From the NCBI GenBank assembly GCA_021292165.1, contig CM037877.1, forward strand, positions 127,166,402 through 127,230,401: a DNA stretch of 64,000 nt. The letters are read 5' to 3'. How positions within the stretch are numbered: position 1 is the first letter of the stretch; every line of letters begins with the position of its first letter. This stretch comes from Shinisaurus crocodilurus. Its lineage: Eukaryota; Chordata; Lepidosauria; Squamata; Shinisauridae. Shown piece after piece: positions 23,496 through 36,970 of this stretch. The notes under the pieces were generated by a model that saw only the letters and a program-made list of their open reading frames with translations, had not been told where the DNA came from and did no database searches. The translations under genes and the position numbers were made by a program.

Positions 23496-26400
23496 GACTG
23501 AGGCACAAGCTAGACATGGCTGCAGCAATTATGGGTGTGTAAACACACAGCTGGCCAGATCACATCGAAAGAAGGGATGGGGTCTGACCTGAACAGAGGG
23601 CACTTCCAGATGGAGGGCTCTGGTGCTAACAATCAAAGGGCATTGTGTGCAGCTATTCCATCTTTTCTTTCTTAACAGTATTTTTCTTGTAAGAAAAAGG
23701 ATGGAAGAAATGGTGGAAATGCACGGGAGAGCTATAAATGGAAGACATAGACATCTGGACCCATGTAAAGTTTCACAAAGACCAGACAGAGATGTGCACT
23801 TTCTCCTTTGATATTTGATTTATGTTTGAAACCTCTGGCTTGTGCTATTAGACAGAATAGTAGTACAGTATTCATGGATTTATGTATGATTGTTTAGAAT
23901 TTAAATTATTCTTTACGCTGATTATCTTTTATTGTTTATTTCCGAACTCCAGTTGTCTGTGCTGGCATTGATGCAGCTGATTAAGACTTCTGGTAATTTG
24001 TCTAGTTATTCAATTAATTGGTTAAAATCCAAACTGTCTGAACACCCCGACAAGAACTGCTACTGATTGGAGATTCTATATCTTGTAGTGTATTAGCAGA
24101 TAGGCAATTTCAATGGTGCCTGGATGTTATTACTTATCTTGGAATACTTATTCCCAGGGATATATCTCAAATAATTAAAATTAATTTGAATAAATTGATT
24201 AATGTGATTTCTCAGGATTTAGACAGATGGGCATCTTTAAAGCTGAGTTTGTGTGGTAAGCAAAATACACTTAAGATGAATACTATACCCTGGATTGTTT
24301 ATGTTATACATGGGATCCCTTACCTATACCTGGTGAATATTTTAGAAAATCAGTGCTTTGTTTCATAAATTTGTTAGGGGTTCCTCTCTGCCAAGATTAT
24401 CTCTGGAAAGGATGCAACTTTCAATTAAAGAAGGTGGATTTGGTTTTCCAGATCTTGCCTTATATCATCGGGCTTATCTGCTGACTTATACTGAATTACG
24501 TATGGTCTTTCCGGTCTGCATCAGAGCTTCCTCCCACCTTGGTCAGTTCTGGAATCTTCTTGTCGGGTTCCTCTCTAAGCATTAGGTTCTAGACATACAA
24601 GAATGCATAGGGTTCCTCCCCCAGTTTCTACAGTTAGAGATGTGTGGCGTATAATGTCATGTCAATTATGCTTTGACCCATTTTCTCATGCTAAATTGAC
24701 TTGATGGGGCAATCCAGATCTAAAAATTGGTAAGAAAATGTTTTTATGGTGGGCATAGACAAATAAGGCAATTTTTACTTTGGATCAACAGGTGGGTGCC
24801 GATGATGAGTTTTTGTCGTTTTCTATCCTGTGTGCCAAATATGACTTTCCAGTTATGGCTGAATGAGAATACTTGCAATTGCAGCATTTGTTAGTATCTA
24901 GGTTTGGCCCAGTCACTTTTACAGCATCAGAGTCTCCGTCATTATTGGAAGCACTTATTGAGGCTTGTCAGGCAAACTGACCCACAATCCATGTCTATAA
25001 ATACTTATTATTGGTGAATAAATATGATATACAGGGTTTTAAGCAGGAATGGAATAGAGAATTGGATTGTCCCATTCTGCCTCATCAGTGGATCACTGCT
25101 TTGGCGTCTATACCTATCGCATGTATGGATCTTAGGCTGCGTCTTATTCCTCAAAAACGTTTGTTTCATGTCTATTGGACACCACAATGTCTCTTTAATA
25201 AGGGATTGTCTAATTCAGCTAATTGCTGGTTGTGCAATGCAGCTAATGCTTCTTTTAAACATATGTTTTTGCACTGTCCAGTAGTTGCTTCTTTTTGGGA
25301 AGAGGTTATTGTTGGATAAATTTTGTACTGGAACAGTCTTTAATATTTGCTGATGTCCACGCTCTTTTAAATTATTTACCTGCTTCATGGAAATTAATGA
25401 ATGGTCACCATAAATGGATTCTCTGTGTCCTTTTGACAGCTAAAAGACTGATATTACATCGGTGGGATAAATGCTCACCTCCTATATGCTATGGATTGAG
25501 GACCTTATAATGCTTTCAACATTTGAGCAGGTGACATATAGACGCCTCCTTCAAATGGATACTTATTTGGATATCTGGTCCACTTTTGTTGAAGCCTATG
25601 TATAATTGCAAGAAAGTTGTATTTTCATATATATGCATTTCATATGTATTCATTGCTATGGATATATACAAATGTATGTATGTATATTTTTAAAAAACTC
25701 AAAAGAAGAAAAAGAAAAAAATATGTAAAATTCCACAAAGGAGGCAGTGCAACTGCACAGGAAAAAGCCGCACCTGGAAGCACCCAGAGGAGTGCAGAAG
25801 CTTTCCCCCGATGGATCTGTGGCTCCCTGTGCCTTCTCTCCTGAGTCTTATTTGTTTCATTTCACTCACTATGTGGTGGCAAATGTGTGTCCTTCTATGT
25901 GCATACATGGCAGAGAGCTATAGTCCCAGCTCTCTACCAAATACACAGTTGGAAACATGTTTTGTTTTGTGCACCACCTTAAACTTTTAGGTGGACATGT
26001 ACTTTTTGTTGTAGTTACACTTTCAAAAATGTGCAATGTGAAGTGGCCCCAATAGATCAAAGAGAACTGGAGAGAGTTTTGGCAGGTTTCATATGAGCAT
26101 AAGAAACGGCCTTATATTGTGTCAGACCTTTGGTCCATCTAGCCCAGTACTCCAGCCTCAGCAACGGGAGCTTCCCAGCCCCTTTTCCACAGATCAGTGT
26201 TCTCCAACCTTGGGGCCCCAGATGTTTTTGGCCTACAACTCCCAGCATGCCCCAGCCAGCTACACTGGCTGGGGCATGCTGGGTGTTGTAGGCCAAAAAC
26301 ATCTGGGGACCCAAGGTTGGAGAACACTGCCTCAGATCCTTTAACTGGGGCCTTCTGCATGCAAAGCATGTATCTGCCACTGTGCCCTTCCCTTTTTGCC

Positions 26401-29400
26401 CGGGCATCTGGGAGCAGGGAACATGTATTAGGTTCCATACATAAACCCATAAAAAGTAGCAACCAGCGCTAAGGTGGTGGTCGGGGTTGAGGTACAGATC
26501 CAGCAACAACGTTCTCACTCGCACAGGGAGTTCAAGGGGATCCTGTAGTCACTTACTGTGAAGGTGGCTTCAGCTTTCTGCGAATCCCCATGTAAACCTT
26601 GGCCATGTCCATCAGCCACTCCCGCTCTGGCTTGACACTCTGGGCACGGAGAATAGCAAGGTGACCCTCAGTTCAGAGGCAGACGGTGTTCTTGCCACTG
26701 CCAAAACAACCCTAGCCCCACCTGGCCCGCAGAGGCTCCCTCCTTAGCCCCACTGCCACCGAAAGCCCCGCCCCTAAGGCTAGCAGGGATTCTGTTTAGT
26801 GCACTGCCCACCATCCCAATTGCATGTCTGTGTGTGGGGTGGGTGGGAACTGGCTATGTGCTTTGCCCGCCCCACATCCTCCCCAATGGGGGAAGGCACA
26901 GAGTAGGTGAAGCTGCCCCGACAAAGGCGGTGGCTGGAAAAGCACTCCTCCACCAGCCCTTGCTCTTCCAGCCGGTCAGGGAGCTGCCACCACTGCGAGT
27001 GAGCTTTTCTCTGCCGGCACAGCCCCTGCACAGTGAAGAGAGTCTCCAACCATTGGTGGGGGCAGCTTTGCTGTGCATGGGCTTTTCCTGGCCAGAGAAA
27101 GCCCACACACAACAAAGCTGGGTCCCCAGCCTGTGCTTAGGCCAGAGACCAGATGATGCCAGGGGCGTGGCCCCACCCAGATGTCCTCCACCCTGTGGAG
27201 GGGTCAGTGGGGGGGTCATCTGGCCCCACATGAATAATGCCTTATTTTTGCTTTGGCTGGTGTAGTGGTTAGAGCATTGGACTAGGACTGGAGAGACCCA
27301 GGTTCAAACCCCCACTTTGGGCCAGTCACCAACTCTCAGCCTAATCTACCTCACAGGGTTGTTGTGAGAATAAAATGGGGAGGAGGACTATGAATGCCAT
27401 CTTGACCTCTTTGGAGAAAAGGGATGATATAAATGAAATAAATATAATAAACAATTTAAACAATATTTTGTTGTTAATTCCTGCTGTTTTCTGTCGCTTA
27501 TGTTTGTGCTGGGATTTTTAACTTTCTGGTTTTAGTTTCTTTCCTTTTGATTGATTTGTTGTAAATTTATTTTAATATTGTATTTTGTAAGCTGCCTTGG
27601 GCTTTTCTTTAAAAAAAATAAGATTAGGTGGGATATGAAAATTTAAAATAAATAAATACATTAGTTGGGTTGCTATACCCGTTTCTCTTTGAGCAGAAGC
27701 AACTTGTGGTCCTTGATGACAAAGTAGCGCTCCTGAAACTTGCTCCCCAGGAGCTTGGGCGATTCCTCACGGCACTTCAGCAGACCACATTTCGGGCTCT
27801 CGCGTTTAGCACCTGAAAGGAAACGGGAGCACTGGGGTGAGCTTCACAGCAAACAAGGCACAGTACTGGGAAGAGGAATCCTGGAGCCAGCACTCAGAGG
27901 CTAAGCAACAGATGAGTCACAGCACCAAACTCCAGGTTCTGTGGCATATCTGGACCCATGAAGCAGCCTTATGCTGAGTGAGACCCGTGGTCCACCTGGC
28001 CCAGCACTGTGCTCTGACCAGCACTCTGGCATGACTCTCCAGGGTGCAGGCAGTGGATTAAACCACATGCTACATTACGTACATGGTGTGCAGCTCATCC
28101 TCACCTTGACTGTTATATCCAAGTAAGTATGCAGGCCCCTAATCTGGATTGGGATCACCACATGCAAGTAGGGGAGGTTTAAACCCCATCCCCTTTGGCC
28201 TCCAGCCCTGCCCTCCACAGGAATGCAGTTCCTAAGAGCTTGCCCATGGGGGGATGCAGCCCTTGGCCTCAGAAAGGTTCCCCACCCCTGCATTAACTGG
28301 AGAAAACAGGGATTGAGCCTGAGACCTTCTGAGTGGAAAGCATATGCTATATACCACTGAGCTACGGCCCCTCCATAAAATATGTACATACACTTGGCCA
28401 TTAGGTTATGAACCTAAGATGTGGTCTTATTCTGAATTGAACCATTGGTCCATTTAGTCCAGGATTGTCTCCTCTGACTGGCAGCGATTCCAGAGTTTCA
28501 GGCAGAAATCCTTTCTCAGCCCTGTTACCCAACTATGAGTCCCAGACTTATCACTACGTAAACGAGAGCAAAAGCTGGGCAGGGGCTGACTGGCTTGTTT
28601 CAGAGGCATCGATGGGCAGGGCTGCCTCCAACGGGCAGGCTTACTCACCTGTGAAAAGGCAGCTGCCTTCCTCCATGGGCACCTTTTTCACTAGCAAATA
28701 GGCAGAGCTGGGCTTGGACAGTTTACACCACTGCAGGGCCTGCTCTAGAACCTTTTCCTTGGGATGAAGGGGACGCTCTGAAAAATGAGGGCCAGAAGGT
28801 GGTCAGAGTCCAGTGTGTGTGCACATATTCAGGTGGTGGAGATGGAAAGCCCCCCGGGAAACTGAGCACTGCCAGAGGGTCAAGGATGCTTTACAAGTTG
28901 GGCAGTGGATGCATGCATGAAGACCCAGGGAACATATTCTATCTTTCACAGAATCACTGAATTTTAGAGTTGGAGGGGATCTTGGAAGTCATCTAGTCCA
29001 ACCCCATGCTCAGTTCAGGATCTGAATTGCAACTACAGTATCCCAGACAGATGGCCATCCAGCCTCTTCTCAAATGCCTCCAGTGAAGAAGAGGAATGTA
29101 TTGAAAATTCATCTTGTTAGCGGCTTTGTGGATATTTTTTTTTTAAAAAAGGAAAGGTGTGACATACATGTTTTAATAAACAAATAAGCCATATGCTTTA
29201 GACACATAAGCTATACCACTCCAGCCATAATCTCACACAGATGCAGTAGAAAGGTACTGCCTCATGCACTCACCTAGCTCACCGTTCTCCAAGACCTCAA
29301 AGGTTAGCCAAATGTCTAAACTGGCTGCCACGTTTCGCATTTCCAGCACCCGATTGGTCAGTTCTTCTGCTCTCATGATAGGGGACACCTGTAGGATGAT

Positions 29401-32400
29401 TGGCAAGCGGAGTTCAGGATCAGCCAACCCAGAGCCCAGAGTGCTGAAGTGTGGGTAAGATGCCGAGTGTGACATGAGAAGATTGTATGCCATGTGTTGC
29501 AGCAGTCCATTAATACACTTCAACATGGAGTTGGAAATGAGTCAATAGTGAGGTACATACATAACATACATAAATTTATTACGGCAAATAGCCAGCTATA
29601 AGCACAGATAAACAGATAAACAATCCAATACAATACAGGAAATGTTATTAATATTAAAATTAAAAAATTTTAAAATTAAGAATTCAAGAATCAGCATACA
29701 ATCAAAAATACACAATATTTAGTGGCTTCATTATTTAGCGATTTTAATCCACCATCCCCTTTCGGCAATTTATGGCAGCTGCGCAAAAACTGGCCACTTT
29801 GGCTGAGATACTTGGATTCTGATCAGACAGCAGATACTCTAAATAAAATTCGTTTGACCTACCAGGATTTTTTTGTATAAGTGGAGTTATAAAGGTATCT
29901 CTAAGGCCTTGATAAAAATTACAATAAAGAAGTACATATCCCGCTGTTTCTACCTCCCCCATCCCACATGGGTAGGTCCTCTTGTTATAGGGGATATTTT
30001 TGAATCTTCCTTCCAGCAACGCAGATGGTAGAACATTTAATTTGGCTAATGTGAATGCCTTTCTAAGTTTAGGGATGGTCAAATTTATCAGGTAGTTAGC
30101 AGGTGCAAATGGGCCTCTATTTTCTGTAAAAGCAGAATATAAAGCTGCTTGACTTAGATGGTTTTGGGATTCAATGTCTTGAATTCGCTGGGCAATAGCT
30201 ATTTTCGTTTTGGTATACCCTAGGGTTAAGATGTCAGTTGTAGAAAAACCAAACGTTGATAGTTTCATGTTCAGTTGTTTTTTTCCATTTTGATTGGAAG
30301 GAGTCAGTTAAAGTAAGAGGTGCCAATCCTACCGGTACAAACATCATTTTTAACCAGAGATAAAATTTACGTTGCTATATACGGGCCTCAACTGATATTA
30401 AACCTGCCTCTAAGCGTGTAATTCATTTGGAACACAACTAGGGATACCAAGTATTGCTCTCAAAAATTTAGTTTGCACAGCCTCCAAAGGAGTTTTTTCA
30501 ATTGGGCATACTTCTAAGCCATACAACAGCTTGGCAAGGTGAGGTGTTATGGAAGGCTGATGTCTCCATGAATAAGTGAAGACACAACGCAGCTTGAAAG
30601 CCGGCTAGGAAGAGATCCCAGTTGGCAAAATCTCCCTGGATCAAAGGGATGATCAAGAGCTAACCCTATGTACCCTAAAGGTGTGAGTTTCCCCCCCAGA
30701 AATGAAGGTTTTTACAGCAAGCTCCCAGGCGGAGTAAGACCTGGGGTCTGGGAATTTACAGCTTTGCTCCCAGCCGTGTTGAAGCCTTTTTAAGGTAATT
30801 AAGTCTGCCACCCTCATTTCTTAAAGATTTATGGAATACATCTGTTTATGAACAAAGAGATTTTCTCTACAGCAAAGTTGAGTTATCTTATGGTGAGTTA
30901 AACCTTTTTTCTCGGGACTATAAAAAAAAGAAGAAAAAACCCTGGAAAGATTTAAAGATTTAAAATCTTTGTGCAAAAAGCTTTATAAAGGGAAGACGTA
31001 TAAGAAAGTTTTGAAACGGAAAAGAGGTTTCCTAATCCCCTTATTTTTTCTTCAAAAAAATATTTTTTTTTAATGAAAGTGCATATTTTATTTATTTATT
31101 TATTATATTTATACCCTGCCTTTTTTCCTGCAAGGAACCTAAGGCGGCTTACATAATCCTCCTCCTCCTCTCCATTTTATCCTCACAACAACCCTGTGAG
31201 GTAGGTTGGGCTGAGAGTCAGTGACTGGCCCAAAGTCACCCAGTGAGTTTCATGGCCAAGCAGGGACTAGAACCCGGATCTCCCAAGTCCCAGTCCAACA
31301 CTCTCACCACTACGCCACACTGGCTCATATGGGGTTAAGTTGCTAGATAGAGACCAGACCGCCGTGGGATTGTGGCTCGATAATCCTACCTACAGAAAAA
31401 AATGGTCACACCTGATTTGCTTCAGAAATTATTTGAATAATTGGGAAATAAATTGGAAGATCTTGGAAATAAAATGGTACTTTTGGAGAAAAGAATGGAT
31501 GAGAGGTTTGCAAAAACAAAAATGGAGATGACAGAAGAAGATAAGAAGTTGGACAGCTCTATAAAGCAAACATCTGGAGAGGGGAAACAGATTAATGACA
31601 ATGTCTCAGGACATAAAATAGAAGTATTAAATAGAGACTTTGAATTAGACAGTTTGGCTTTATTGGAACTGACAGAAAAAGAATATGGCTTGATATTTAG
31701 ACCTATCTCAGAGTCTGATGAAGACATTAGAGAAAGAAATATTAAAAGTTTGGCAAATTGCTTGGACTGGAAAGAGGAAGATATGGAGACAGAAACTGAC
31801 AAAGTTTGCAGAATAAATTCTATGTTTGCTAGATCAAGAGGAGATCCAAGAGATATATTGGTCCATTTTGTTAGAAAGAAGACAAAGGATCAAATTCTCC
31901 AACAATATTTTATTACAAGAATGAAAGCGGATGATATAGATATAATCGTGATGGATTATCCTGCACAGTGTGACCTTTAATTTCAAGGGACAGAGATTTA
32001 AATTGATTAAAAAAAAAAAGATGGACGACTTTGCAGAAAGGTTCAAAAGAGATCTGGGGGGGGGATTTGGGCATAAATTTATCTATTGTCAAAAGATCCT
32101 AAAGACTAATATATAATTGAAGCTGAATTGTTTCTTTTGGGGTTAATGGACAATCAGTTGGAAAGAAGTCATGGGATTATTGTCTATAATAGAAGAATGG
32201 TTAGGGAAGATGTTGGAACTGGTAGAGATAGCTAACATATGCCATTAACGAGAGAAAAGATAACATTTTTGCTTATTGTTGAGTGGAAATATCAAACAGA
32301 CTTTTAGCAGGGGCTAGAATTAAAAAACATTTGTTTATTTGTGGGGGTTTTGAAAGAAAAAATTTAGACAATAGAAAAAAGTGAATTTTCTTTGTAATTA

Positions 32401-34318
32401 AAGAGTAAGAGAAATGGTTGTTACTTGTATTTGTTGTGTAGATAATCGGAAGTCCATTTTAGTTAGGGTTTGTGTTTTTTTGATGTTATATATTTTGTGG
32501 TGTCTGTTTTGTTTTTAATAAAATAAAATTATACATAAAAAAAGGAAATGAGTCAATAGGAAAGCAAGAGCATTTCCATGTCTCAGTGACAGCTGTGAGC
32601 CCTTTTCCCTACTGCTCACCCAGGGGTAGCACAAGGGCTCTGGCTACTCCAAAGGATCTCCTCACACAAGCGAACTTTCTTTGGGCTGATTTCTCTTCCT
32701 GAAAAAAAGGCCAGATGTCCTACTCCCACATAAGTCTTACTCCCACATAACCAAGTGATACCAAGGGGCACTGGCTGCTGAGAGGCCTGTTGCTCACCTT
32801 AAGAGTGACACAACAGTCAGGATTCTTCTGCTCCAGGTAAACCTCCAGGATGATGTCGCCAGCCTGCGAGAGCTGTAGGGAGAAAGGTGAGGGAGCAATG
32901 AATGGCAGAAAAAAGCAGACAGAGCTGTACTGGGCAAGACTGGGAATGTACCAGACAGACAATACTGGGAATGGATGAGCAGCACCCATCAGCTTTCCTA
33001 GATGTCCGGAAAGGGAGTTTGAATGCCACACTGGCTGATCTTGCCATTAATAAATTGTTTTTATTGGGGAGTGAATAGAGGACTGTAACTCTTCTGGACA
33101 GCTTCTATCTAGCACCAAGCAGCATTAAGTGAATACAATACCAGAATGGTAGCAACCTCTGTAATATCTGATTATTACCCACTGCCAGGAGTGGTGTACA
33201 GATGCATATTCATCACTGGATGACTGCAACATCAAGCACTGACTCTGAATGGGTTCGCACGACATGACAACCCACACTGCGGCACAAGCCACATCGTGCG
33301 GATTGTCTGCCCAAGGGTCCATGATGTGCCCAACAGACGACTGGGCACATTGTGGGTCCTTGTCCCTCTCCTGCCCCCTCGGTCCTCCCGCGGGTATCCC
33401 AGGGGACCCCACAGGAGCACCAAGGTTCCCCCCGACTGCCACTGCAGCGGCGGCGGGGAGTGGGGGAATGGGGGAGTAGGGAGTCAGGATCTCCGCTGCC
33501 CACAGTGGCGGCAGGCCGAAAGGGCTTGCTGCTGTGGCAGGCAGTGGGGGAGCTGCATTCGCTGCCGCCAACTTGCAAGTCAGCAGCAGCGAATGCAGCT
33601 CCCCTGCTCCCAGCCACCATGCCGTGCCCCAATGCTGGAGCTGCGATCTCTGCTGCCTACTCATGAGTCGGTGGCAGATATCATCGTGGCCCTCGGTGGC
33701 AGCAGGCCAAATGGGCTTGCTGCCATGGCGGGCAGCAGGGGAGCCTCTTCCCTGCGATCGGTGCCGACCTCAAACAGCTGACGGAGAAGGGGAGGTAGCC
33801 GGCTGAAGCTACCTCTGTGTCCCCGCCTGCTGTTTGGGGCTGGTGGCGGCTGCGGGAATGAGGAAGTAGCTTCAGCAGGCTCTGGCTGAAACTACCTCCT
33901 TATTCCCACAGCTACTGCTGGCCCACAAACGGCAGGTGGGGACAGCAGGAAACTGGAGATCGGCTGGCAGCAGCGGGGAGCAGGGTAGCCTCTGACAGCT
34001 GCCCCCCAAGTGCTGCTTGGGCACTTTGGGAGCAGCGGGGAGCAGCGCTCACCGACTAGCCGCTTGGCAAGAGTGGCAAGGGGATTTTGCTGCTCCTGCC
34101 CAGCAGCTCACTTGTTGTTGGGGTTGACCCACGACAGGTCGTGCTGTCTGGATTCAGATGACACGACAACCCATTGTAGGCCAAACAACAAGCCATGGGT
34201 TGTCTGGGTGGCTTATACCTCGAATTTAAGCCACCCGGACAACCCCATTACAGGTTTGCTCGACACACTAACCCACTGTGGATTATGAACCATGGTGGGT
34301 TAGTGTGTCATGCGAACC

Positions 34319-34365
<47 letters not shown>

Positions 34366-36930
34366 CCTCCTTCCCTCCCTCCCTCCCTATCTCTCTCTTT
34401 CTCTGTATGAATGAGCCATCACAGATCAAATGCTATGGACAGGGCGTTCCTCTCCTCTGATGTCAGCTGAAGCACAAAGCTTTACAATGGAGTTGGTTCC
34501 CACATTCAGCTGCAAGTTATCAATAGTAATCCAGTGATTCCAAGCCCTTAAAGCAGTGTTCTCCAACCTTGGGTCCCCAGATGTTGTAGGCCCAAAACAT
34601 CTGGGGACCCAAGGTTGGAGAACACTGCCTTAAAGGATGTCTCTTTGGCTGTTGCCAGTGTACCCGCTTGTCTATATGCTGAAAGGATAGACAGGAGAAG
34701 CTGCAGTACCTGCACATCCCTCCAGGTAGTAATCAAACTGTTCTCCAGGTCCATCTGCAACACCTGGTCTTCATCAATCTATGGGGCAGGAGAAGAGATG
34801 CAGTGAACACATATACAAAGTAGAGGCCTGTGTGGCGCATGACAAGAAGGATGAACAGGCAAGGAGCTCACATTGAAGATGTGGACATAGTTGTCAATCA
34901 GGTCCTCCATCACCTTGACCTCATGCTCCCCCTTTCCATCAGTCTGAAAGAGGCTGGGTGCAAAGAGCAGAGCCAGGTTCTTGGTGCTCATCTGGTTGAG
35001 GTCAGCACATTTCTGTACTCTGCAATGAGAAGTGAAAGGACACAATGAGCAGCTGCCTGCTCTGCACAAGGGAGGGAGGCAGTGACGAGAGGAAGAGCTT
35101 CAGTGTCTGGAGCATGTCCAAGCAGGAGACATCCTAGGACCAGAATTTGCATGAATCCTTGATCTCCCCTCGTATGCAGATCCTGTGGTCTCCCTCTGCT
35201 GCCTTCCTCCCATCTCTCTGACACTTCCTTCTTCCATTGGTGGATCAGAAGGCTGCTCACTGGACCTTCCTCTCATTGGACCTTCTTCTCACTGAAGCCT
35301 CCTCCATCTGTCCCAATATCTTGAACACTGGAGAACAGCGTGGAAAGGAGCATATTTTCCCCAATTCCAAGATTTGAGTCAAATGTTTTGAATGTTATTC
35401 AAAAAGGGAACAGGTAAATTAGACACAAATATTTTGCGGGCTTATTTTTAACCCATGCACATTTTTTGCCTGGCATGGACTGAATGGGCGCTTCCAGACA
35501 AGGCTTTTACGACACCATCGCCCTGCCTCATTCAGGGAATTTTATGGGGGTCTAGATGACATTGTCTTTGACCCGTAACCCTCCCATGTAATGTTTTCCC
35601 ACCACTTCTTCTGTCTTTTCTTCTCCTACCACAGATAATCCGTTCAGAAAGAAAAGAGGGGATGGCTGCACAATGCCTTCTCCTAGGTAGCGCTAGCAGC
35701 CCTCTGTCTGGAAGTGCCCAAAGTGTGTGCACACCCACACACAGGTAGGGGAACCCAGGTGCATGGATATGGTTAAGTGACTTTCAACTGGCCCTAAGAA
35801 GTGGCTCTCCATGCACTGATACCAACAGATTATGGACATAGCACAGATTCAAGTTGGGAAGCAGAGATGCTAGTTGGAAATTCCAGTTCCAGGTCATCTA
35901 TGAGAGAGCTGCATGCTGGGTTGCCTAGCCAAGCCTCGAAGAGGTAACGTCAACGTAACTTGAATGTGTAGTGGGTCAGCTAAAAGTGCAATCCTTTTTC
36001 AGGCTTAAAAGTGACTGGAACACAGTGGGGGTGCAGGCAGGGCCGGATTAAGCTAGGGGCTGTTGGAGCGGCAGCTCCAGGCCCTTAACAGAAAATAGGC
36101 CCACAATTATAGGGACACGCGGCGATTTTCCCCCCCTTCGGAGTTAGCTCTGATCGTTATCATTCAGCATAATTAATGATTTTTTCAAGATTAGAAAGGT
36201 GTTCTAAGCACATCTGCATTACAGGCTTGAGGCAAGACCTAGCAAGAACTGTTGTTCTCAAATTAGCATTTCAGTAGCTTTGCATTTCAATCACTGTTAC
36301 TACATTTCTTTGTGAGAACTTCTAGCACATGGGGGGCTTGCTAGGGTCTGTAATATTCAGATTTAGAAGGGACCTCTCTCTCCAGCCTCGAGCAAAAGAT
36401 CTTTCTGATTCGCAGCTCAATTGTTCAAATGCTAGTTTAACAAAAAAACAAAAACGAAAACGAAACAAAGCAACAAGAACAACACAATTATTCTTGGTCA
36501 AGCAAAGCTTCCTGGCTTTTTGTTGTGGCTGCTTTTTTTTTTTTTAATAAATAATTTGGGGGAAATTGGGAAGACCCTTACTGATGAGCTGCAAGAGTTT
36601 TTGAGTTTTTGCTCTGTCAAGCGACCCCTCTCTGCCCACCCGCCTCCAAAATCTCCACCATGACTTCTGCTTGCTATAGGACAAACCTCTGGGATGGTCT
36701 TTACCTGCCGCTGGTCCTGATGGCCCTCCTCTGCACAGGTAAGGTTCAAAAGTTTGACTCTTTTGATCTGCAAGTTCTCCTTCTCCTTCTCCTTTTTTTC
36801 TGTAAAAGGGCTTTCCCTCTTTTGTGAGCCAAACTGAACGTAAGAGAGGGCTGTGTGTTTGTGGGTGTGGGTGTCTGCCTTTTGGGGGTGTTGATCCTCC
36901 TGCCGCCTGCAAAATGTCACCTGCTTGGCT

Positions 36931-36970
<40 letters not shown>

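Noticed and set aside
27253..27320. Possible tRNA gene (A and B boxes visible)
   Set aside because: No acceptor stem or cloverleaf closes and the sequence continues into a SINE body shared by other copies.
36660..36830. The signal-peptide ORF as an independent host gene
   Set aside because: It is inside precise hAT termini and recurs in part in the second copy, so it belongs to the element.
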